From CADCTB01 sp038231955 (GTDB taxonomy: Bacteria; Actinomycetota; Acidimicrobiia; Acidimicrobiales; AC-14): 5,006 nucleotides of DNA. Numbering within the stretch: the first letter of the stretch is position 1; each line of letters starts with the position of its first letter. This document shows, piece after piece, positions 1 to 3,481 of this stretch. The position numbers and the translations under genes were made by a program. The notes under the pieces are model-generated. The model made no database searches. It had not been told where the DNA came from and worked only from the letters and a program-made list of their open reading frames with translations. The DNA is taken from positions 1 to 5,006 of the forward strand of contig JBBSIS010000230.1 of assembly GCA_038231955.1 (NCBI GenBank), read 5' to 3'.

Positions 1-1049
1 CCCTCCGGGGCCTGCTGCCCGCCGCCAGCCTGTCCAACGTGGGCATCTACGGCACCGGCCAGGGCTACGAGCTGCTGCTCTTGCGCATGCGGGGCCACCC
101 CCTGCCCGAGGCCAGGGCCTACGCCGAGCTGATGGTCGACGAGTTGCGCAAGGTCATTCCCTCGTTCCTGACCCGCCTCGACCGCCCGGACCGGGGCGGT
201 GAGTGGACGGCCTACCTGGCGGAGACCAGCCGGGCCACGGCCGACGTGGCCGCCCGGCTCTTCGCCGGCACCCGAGCGGAGCCCCGGCCGCCGGTGAGCC
301 TGGTGGAGTTCGACCCCGAGGCCGAGGACAAGCTGCTCGCCGCCATGCTCTACCCCCATCTCGATCTGCCCGACGACCAGATCCTGACCCGGGTGAGGAC
401 GATGTCGGCCGACGAACGCCGGTCGGTGGCCGACGCCTACGTGGGCGACCGGGTGAACCGTCGCCACAAGCCCGGACGGGCCCTCGAGCATGTGTCCTAC
501 CGCTTCGACGTCCTCTCGGACTACGGGGCCTTCCGTGACCTCCAGCGCCACCGCATGCTCACCCTCCAGTGGCAGGCCCTTACCCCCCGGCACGGTCATG
601 TCATGTCCCCGGACCTGGTCGAGGCGGACGGAGGCGGCCCAGGGGCCGCCGGCTGCGGCGACGGCCTCGGAGGGGCCGCAGAGCGCTTCGAGGAGGCCAT
701 GGCCCGCTCGGCCGGCCTCCACGGGGCCATGGAGGGCCCGTTCCCGGCTCAGGCCGGCTACGCCGTGGCGCTGGCCTACCGGGTGCGTTACTCCATGGCG
801 CTGAACGCCCGCGAAGCGCTCCACATGTTGGAGCTCCGCACCGGCCTGGCCGGGCACCCGTCGTACCGCCGCATCTGCCAGGAGATGCACCGCCTGATCG
901 CCGAGCAGGCCGGCCACCGCATCGTCGCCGACCTGATGCGGTTCGTCGATCACAGTCAGGCCGACGCCGGCCTCGAGCGCCTGGTTGGGGAGCGTCGGGC
1001 CGAGGCCCGGCGGACGGGGCGTCCTGTCCACGACCAAGCCTCAACCTGA
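1..1049 (+). CDS. Tandem ThyX-family protein (FAD-dependent thymidylate synthase-like), 5' end missing
   Basis: The reading frame is open from base 3 to the TGA at 1047-1049, so the gene is truncated by the left edge; 348 residues are visible. The GTG at 39 lies inside a conserved-looking stretch (SNVGIYGTGQGYE) and is not the start. ThyX enzymes make dTMP from dUMP using FAD and methylene-tetrahydrofolate. The first ~60 visible residues resemble the C-terminal helices of one ThyX domain (ELLLLRMRGHPLPEARAYAE). A second domain follows, with RALEHVSYRFDVLSDYGAF, then LQRHRMLTLQWQALTPRHG (RHR at bases 546-554), and the C-terminal NAREALHMLELRTG...SYRRI block. Canonical ThyX has RHR-x7-S; here the serine position is Ala, so this domain may not be catalytic. 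A Gly-rich insert lies near bases 624-675. I infer a fused double-domain ThyX homologue. Family membership is fairly sure; thymidylate synthase activity is not. Confidence 0.8.
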   Translation, partial: LRGLLPAASLSNVGIYGTGQGYELLLLRMRGHPLPEARAYAELMVDELRKVIPSFLTRLDRPDRGGEWTAYLAETSRATADVAARLFAGTRAEPRPPVSLVEFDPEAEDKLLAAMLYPHLDLPDDQILTRVRTMSADERRSVADAYVGDRVNRRHKPGRALEHVSYRFDVLSDYGAFRDLQRHRMLTLQWQALTPRHGHVMSPDLVEADGGGPGAAGCGDGLGGAAERFEEAMARSAGLHGAMEGPFPAQAGYAVALAYRVRYSMALNAREALHMLELRTGLAGHPSYRRICQEMHRLIAEQAGHRIVADLMRFVDHSQADAGLERLVGERRAEARRTGRPVHDQAST

Positions 1050-1071
1050 ACTAGAGCCAGAAATAACGATG

Positions 1072-1112
1072 GCCCTGACCTGCACAGACGCGCGAAGAGG
1101 CTGGTCAGAGGC
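1072..1112 (+). other. Stem-loop downstream of the ThyX-like gene
   Basis: GCCCTGACC (1072-1080) pairs with GGTCAG-A-GGC (1103-1112), giving nine base pairs with one bulged A at 1109 and a 22-nt loop. It begins 22 bp after the ThyX-like stop codon. No T-tract follows, so a classical intrinsic terminator is not shown; it could be a 3' stabilising or processing stem. Confidence 0.4.
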
Positions 1113-1152
1113 ACTCCGGCCGGCCTTGCGCCCCCGATGCTGGCGCGCCATG

Positions 1153-1232
1153 CTCAAGACGTCCCGATAGCCCCACGTCCTTGTCGTGGGCCCCGGCGTC
1201 GTTGTTTGCGTTGCCGGGGTGGGGGGCTTGAG
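1153..1232 (+). terminator. Possible terminator: two abutting hairpins closed by an outer stem
   Basis: CCCACG (1172-1177) pairs with CGTGGG (1185-1190) around a 7-nt loop. Directly next to it, CCCCGGC (1191-1197) pairs with GCCGGGG (1213-1219). An outer stem CTCAAG (1153-1158) with CTTGAG (1227-1232) can enclose both, giving a three-way-junction-like fold. The position about 100-180 bp after the ThyX-like stop suits a transcript end, and actinobacterial terminators often lack a U-tract. The same fold could equally be part of a non-coding RNA, so the terminator role is an inference. Confidence 0.35.
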
Positions 1233-1234
1233 GA

Positions 1235-1366
1235 CAGGCGCGGGACCCGAGGGACCAAGTAGAGAACGTTCTTACAACTCACCACCGTGGGACGGGTAGG
1301 TCACCGTCTCGTGGAGGTAGGGCCAACGAGCGGTACCAACAGTCCTTCGGGTCCCATCGCTGCCTG
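1235..1366 (+). ncRNA. Candidate structured RNA or 5' leader element
   Basis: A perfect 9-bp long-range stem joins GGGACCCGA (1242-1250) to TCGGGTCCC (1347-1355). It is extended outward, across a small internal loop, by CAGGC (1235-1239) with GCCTG (1362-1366). Inside lie a hairpin GTA-g-AGA/TCTTAC (1259-1275) and a hairpin GACGG/CCGTC (1291-1295 with 1304-1308). The blocks GGTAGGG (1316-1322) and GCTAAC (1367-1372) recall conserved pieces of the ydaO-type c-di-AMP riboswitch. The rest of that consensus is not clearly present and the downstream gene is not a usual target, so I do not assign the class. The strand is taken from the flanking genes; a fold on the other strand would be nearly as stable. 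Confidence 0.35.
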
Positions 1367-1405
1367 GCTAACGGCCGGATGCGCCAACGTGCCCGAGCGG
1401 TCGTC

Positions 1406-1411
1406 TATGCT
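1406..1411 (+). promoter_or_regulatory. Possible -10 box of the acidic zinc-ribbon gene
   Basis: TATGCT fits the actinobacterial TANNNT -10 pattern and lies 39 bp before the ATG at 1451, which would give a leader of roughly 33 nt. No recognisable -35 hexamer occurs at 16-18 bp upstream. If this promoter is used, the structured segment 1235-1366 would lie outside this transcript. Confidence 0.3.
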
Positions 1412-1450
1412 CCCGCCCCCGAACCTTCCCCTGAACGGAACGCGCCGCAA

Positions 1451-2002
1451 ATGGCTCACGAAGACGAGGGCCTCGACACCGTCGATGAGCCCGATGATCC
1501 CGACATGGTCGATCTCGAAACCCTTGATGAGGACGACGATGACGACCTCATCGAGGACGACCCCATCGACGTGCTCGACCCCGATGCCGATGCCGATGCC
1601 GATGCCGATGTCGACGACGATGCCGATGTCGATGTCGATGTCGATGTCGATGTCGCCGAGGTGGTCGGGGCCGAGGTGGTCGGGGAGGTCGCGGTACCGG
1701 CGGGTCCTGCGGCTGCCGTGCCTGCCGGAAGTGACGACGACGACGACGAGGAGGACGAGGACGACATCGACCCCGACGACGTAGAGGCAGGGCTCGACGT
1801 CATCCTGAAGGACCGCCTGGTCGTCGCCGACGAGGAGGAGGACGAGGAGGACGAGGTTCCTGACGCCGAGGACCGCGCCGAGGGCTCCACCAAGGTTCTG
1901 CCCAAGCGCCCAGGGGAGTTCGTCTGCCAGTCCTGCTTCCTGGTCAAGCACCCGAGCCAGCTGGCTGACCCTGACCGCATGTTCTGTCGCGACTGCGTCT
2001 GA
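1451..2002 (+). CDS. DUF4193-type acidic zinc-ribbon protein
   Basis: This 183-residue protein has a very acidic N-terminal two thirds and a C-terminal zinc ribbon with C159-x2-C162 and C179-x2-C182, in the context PGEFVCQSCFLVKHPSQLAD. That ending, with VLPKRP before it, is what I recall of the actinobacterial DUF4193 family, whose members are usually about 100 residues and of unknown function. A second conserved-looking motif is VEAGLDVILKDRL (111-123). Residues 45-68 are a DA/DV repeat encoded by a hexanucleotide array. Acidic runs also occur at 95-105 and 127-135. There is no signal peptide or membrane segment, so it is probably cytoplasmic. I chose the ATG at 1451 because the extra residues from the ATG at 1379 are basic and Pro-rich, unlike the acidic body. 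No clear Shine-Dalgarno sequence is visible. The zinc site is well supported; the role is unknown. Confidence 0.85.
   Translation: MAHEDEGLDTVDEPDDPDMVDLETLDEDDDDDLIEDDPIDVLDPDADADADADVDDDADVDVDVDVDVAEVVGAEVVGEVAVPAGPAAAVPAGSDDDDDEEDEDDIDPDDVEAGLDVILKDRLVVADEEEDEEDEVPDAEDRAEGSTKVLPKRPGEFVCQSCFLVKHPSQLADPDRMFCRDCV
1583..1654 (+). repeat. In-frame hexanucleotide repeat, 12 units
   Basis: The array has four GATGCC units, then GATGTC, GACGAC, GATGCC, and five GATGTC units, 72 bp in all. It encodes Asp-Ala and Asp-Val pairs in residues 45-68 of the DUF4193-type protein. A 6-bp unit changes protein length without breaking the frame. The uniform GAT codon, in a gene that otherwise also uses GAC freely, points to recent expansion by slippage. 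Confidence 0.95.
1658..1684 (+). repeat. Short tandem repeat, 15-bp period
   Basis: GAGGTGGTCGGG occurs at 1658-1669 and again at 1673-1684, separated by GCC. It encodes EVVG-A-EVVG directly after the hexanucleotide array in the same gene and extends the repetitive segment of that protein. Confidence 0.8.
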
Positions 2003-2017
2003 AACCGCGGCCGGTCG

Positions 2018-2030
2018 TAAGCTGCGTCTA
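2018..2030 (+). promoter_or_regulatory. Leaderless-type -10 element and start of the 2030 gene
   Basis: TAAGCT (2018-2023) matches TANNNT and is followed by six bases and then the ATG at 2030. This places the expected transcription start at or next to the start codon, the typical layout of leaderless genes in actinobacteria. No Shine-Dalgarno sequence is visible before 2030, which agrees. No good -35 hexamer is seen. It would drive the three-gene run 2030-3481 from within the short gap after the DUF4193-type gene. Confidence 0.5.
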
Positions 2031-2554
2031 TGACCAATCGCCAGGAACCGGCCGAGCAGCTTCTCGACGTGCTCGTCTACGCCCCGCTGGGGCTGGCCAT
2101 GGAAGCCGCCGAACTGCTGCCGAAGTTGGCCGACAAGGGCAGGCGGCGGATGGGTGGCAAGGTCACCGTGGCCCGCATGGTGGGCGAGATGGCCGTTCGC
2201 CAAGGCCAGCGAAAGGCCTCCACGCTCGTCGATCGCCTCCGGGCACAGCAGCGGGTTCCCGATGCCGCCACCGCCGGGCATCGGGCCGCTCCTGGTCGCC
2301 CGCCGAGCGACGACGTTGTGGCGCCTCGGGTGCCGAGGGCGACCGCCGCGGTCCGCGCCGATGCCGTGTCGGTCCCCGACGTGGCCGACCTGGCCATCCC
2401 CGGCTACGACACCCTGTCCGCCTCCCAGGTCGTCCCCCGGCTCGAAGGCCTATCCGACGAGGAGCTGGGGGCCATTCGGGGCTATGAGGAATCGCACCGG
2501 GCCCGCAAGACGGTCCTGACCCGCATCGACCAGCACCAGGACGCAGCCAAGTAG
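2030..2554 (+). CDS. Uncharacterised actinobacterial helical protein
   Basis: I do not recognise a named function for this 174-residue protein. Residues 8-70 look like amphipathic helices (LLDVLVYAPLGLAMEAAELL, then a basic KGRRRMGGK patch). Residues 75-115 form an Ala/Pro/Arg-rich linker that is probably disordered. Residues 121-168 form a compact module, LAIPGYDTLSASQVV, then LSDEELGAIRGYEESHRARK and TVLTRI. This C-terminal pattern of a YDxLSAxQVV turn followed by an ELxxxRxYE helix resembles a small domain I have seen in other actinobacterial hypothetical proteins with similar N-terminal helices, some annotated as lipid-droplet-associated; that link is weak. There is no signal peptide and no clear transmembrane segment, although residues 10-30 could lie on a membrane surface. 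The ATG at 2030 is backed by a leaderless -10 element. The GNAT gene starts 10 bp downstream, so the two are probably co-transcribed. Confidence 0.8.
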   Translation: MTNRQEPAEQLLDVLVYAPLGLAMEAAELLPKLADKGRRRMGGKVTVARMVGEMAVRQGQRKASTLVDRLRAQQRVPDAATAGHRAAPGRPPSDDVVAPRVPRATAAVRADAVSVPDVADLAIPGYDTLSASQVVPRLEGLSDEELGAIRGYEESHRARKTVLTRIDQHQDAAK

Positions 2555-2564
2555 CTTCGGCCGG

Positions 2565-3074
2565 GTGGAGGAAGCGTGCCGTCCGGCCGGGTCGGCTGAC
2601 ATAGCTCGGATGGGCGAACTGGTCCGGGCGGCGGCGTCGGAGCTTGCGCCCATGCGGGGCGGCGCCGTCTGGAAGGCCCGGGAGAGCCGTCCTGAGCCGG
2701 TGGAGGAGGGCCTGGTCCTGCTGTTGGACGATGCGGACGTCCGTATGGTCGTCGCCACCATCGACGGAGTGGTCGTCGGCTACGGGATCGTCCGGGCCGA
2801 GCACCTGGCCGACGGCTCCCACCTCGGCGTGATCGACGACATCTTCGTCGAGGAGGGCGCGAGGCAGGTCGGCCTTGGCGAAGCGATGGTGCTCGACCTC
2901 GTGGCCTGGTGCGAGGGCCGGGCCTGCATCGGGATCGACGCCATGGCCCTTCCCGGCCATCGGGCCACCAAGAACTTTTTCGAGGAGTCCGGGTTCACGG
3001 CCCGCAAGCTGGTCATGCACCGGCGGCTCGACGGGCATGAGGGCGCCCGACGCATGAGGGCGCCCGACGCATGA
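2565..3074 (+). CDS. GNAT-family N-acetyltransferase
   Basis: This 169-residue protein fits the usual size of a single GNAT domain. These enzymes move an acetyl group from acetyl-CoA to an amine; the substrate here cannot be told. The N-terminus (CRPAGSADIARMGELVRAAA) matches the first strand and helix. The central strands are RMVVATIDGVVVGYGIV (60-76) and GVIDDIFVEEGARQ (88-101). The acetyl-CoA pyrophosphate loop R100-x2-G103-x-G105 (RQVGLG) follows, then the C-terminal ALPGHRATKNFFEESGF (128-144), a typical motif B. The GTG at 2565 is preferred because the next in-frame start, the ATG at 2610, would remove the first strand; no good ribosome binding site precedes it, so the start is moderately uncertain. 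The last residues are encoded by a 17-bp tandem repeat, and the TGA overlaps the Nudix ATG (ATGA, 3071-3074), indicating translational coupling. Confidence 0.88.
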   Translation: MEEACRPAGSADIARMGELVRAAASELAPMRGGAVWKARESRPEPVEEGLVLLLDDADVRMVVATIDGVVVGYGIVRAEHLADGSHLGVIDDIFVEEGARQVGLGEAMVLDLVAWCEGRACIGIDAMALPGHRATKNFFEESGFTARKLVMHRRLDGHEGARRMRAPDA

Positions 3075-3078
3075 GGGC
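3037..3078 (+). repeat. 17-bp tandem repeat across the GNAT/Nudix junction
   Basis: ATGAGGGCGCCCGACGC occurs at 3037-3053 and 3054-3070, and its first eight bases recur at 3071-3078. Each copy begins with ATGA, a stop-start overlap. Because 17 is not a multiple of three, the three TGA triplets fall in three different frames, and only the third ends the GNAT frame and opens the Nudix frame. GAGGG in the second copy, about 10 bases before the Nudix ATG, could serve as its ribosome binding site. Confidence 0.95.
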
Positions 3079-3481
3079 AGAGGTGTGCGTCGGCGCGGTT
3101 GCCGTGGTCGACGAGCGGCTGCTGCTCATCCGCCGGGGGCACGGCCCGGCGGCAGGGGAGTGGTCGCTGCCGGGCGGACGGGTCGAGGGCGGTGAGACCC
3201 TGGCCGAAGCGGTCGTGCGCGAGTTGGCCGAGGAGACGGGCATGGAAGGAGTCTGCGACGACCTGCTCGGCTGGGTGGAGCGCATCGGCGACGACCATCA
3301 CTTCGTGATCTTCGACTTCCTGGTCACCGTCCTCGACGGGCCGGGCGCCGAGCCCATCGCCGGCTCCGACGCCGCCGAGGCCTCCTGGGTAGCCGTCAAC
3401 GAGGTGGCGCACCTCCGCCTGACCGACGGCCTGGCCGAGTTCCTCCACGAGCACGGGATCGTGCCCGTGATCGCCTACTAG
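3071..3481 (+). CDS. Nudix hydrolase (MutT-like)
   Basis: This 136-residue protein has a complete Nudix box, G-x5-E-x7-RE-x2-EE-x-G, at residues 36-58: G36, E42, R50-E51, E54-E55 and G57. It is preceded by WSLPGG. Nudix enzymes hydrolyse nucleoside diphosphates linked to another moiety, with Mg2+ or Mn2+ bound by the box glutamates. Candidate substrates include oxidised nucleotides, ADP-ribose and NADH, and the sequence does not decide between them. The strand before the box (VCVGAVAVVDERLLLIRRGH) and the later VIFDFLVTVLDG and ASWVAVNEV segments fit the fold and the family length. The ATG at 3071 overlaps the GNAT stop by four bases, so translation is probably coupled. The TAG stop lies in the CTAG shared with the convergent gene. 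Confidence 0.92.
   Translation: MRAEVCVGAVAVVDERLLLIRRGHGPAAGEWSLPGGRVEGGETLAEAVVRELAEETGMEGVCDDLLGWVERIGDDHHFVIFDFLVTVLDGPGAEPIAGSDAAEASWVAVNEVAHLRLTDGLAEFLHEHGIVPVIAY
3478..3481. other. Palindromic CTAG shared by two convergent stop codons
   Basis: CTAG gives TAG at 3479-3481 on the plus strand (Nudix stop) and TAG at 3478-3480 on the minus strand (stop of the Arg-rich protein gene). The convergent genes therefore overlap by four bases, with no space for a separate terminator; transcripts must end inside the opposite gene. Confidence 0.9.

Larger units (their letters stand above)
1050..1450. other. Gene-free, hairpin-rich intergenic region
   Basis: I see no convincing protein gene between the ThyX-like gene and the acidic zinc-ribbon gene. 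The stretch holds several self-complementary segments, described separately: stems at 1072-1112, 1172-1190, 1191-1219 and 1235-1366. It also has two perfect 10-bp palindromes, TGGCGCGCCA (1141-1150) and AGAACGTTCT (1263-1272), and a candidate -10 box at 1406-1411. A 33-codon ORF starts at the ATG at 1069, but it has no ribosome binding site and no recognisable product. The region most likely holds the end of the upstream transcript and the leader or promoter of the downstream gene. Confidence 0.6.

Noticed and set aside
1141..1150. 10-bp palindrome TGGCGCGCCA
   Set aside because: A pure GC palindrome of this length is not rare at this base composition, and nothing nearby links it to an operator or attachment site.
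1069..1170. 33-codon ORF (MALTCTDARRGW...) after the ThyX-like gene
   Set aside because: There is no ribosome binding site, no recognisable motif, and it overlaps the 1072-1112 stem-loop. It is most likely chance.
1263..1272. LexA/SOS box
   Set aside because: AGAACGTTCT lacks the four-base spacer of the GAAC-N4-GTTC box, and no DNA damage gene follows.
1341..1366. tRNA T-arm-like TTCGGGTCCC segment
   Set aside because: The five-base stem around the TTC loop does not pair, and no acceptor, D or anticodon arm is found nearby.
1379..1450. 24-codon N-terminal extension of the acidic protein from the ATG at 1379
   Set aside because: The extension is basic and Pro-rich (MRQRARAVVYAPAPEPSPER), unlike the acidic body, and crosses the candidate -10 box. 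No ribosome binding site supports it.
1583..1654. CRISPR or other regularly spaced repeat
   Set aside because: The units are 6 bp and contiguous without spacers, in frame within a protein gene.
1301..2281. 326-codon minus-strand ORF opposite the acidic protein gene
   Set aside because: Its sequence is a mirror of the Asp-codon repeats (long I/D and V/L runs) and has no recognisable domain. The plus strand has a clear zinc ribbon with CxxC pairs, so this is a shadow.
2163..3038. 291-codon minus-strand ORF opposite the 2030 and GNAT genes
   Set aside because: It is rich in Pro, Arg and Gly with no domain, and it covers two plus-strand genes of which one has clear GNAT motifs.
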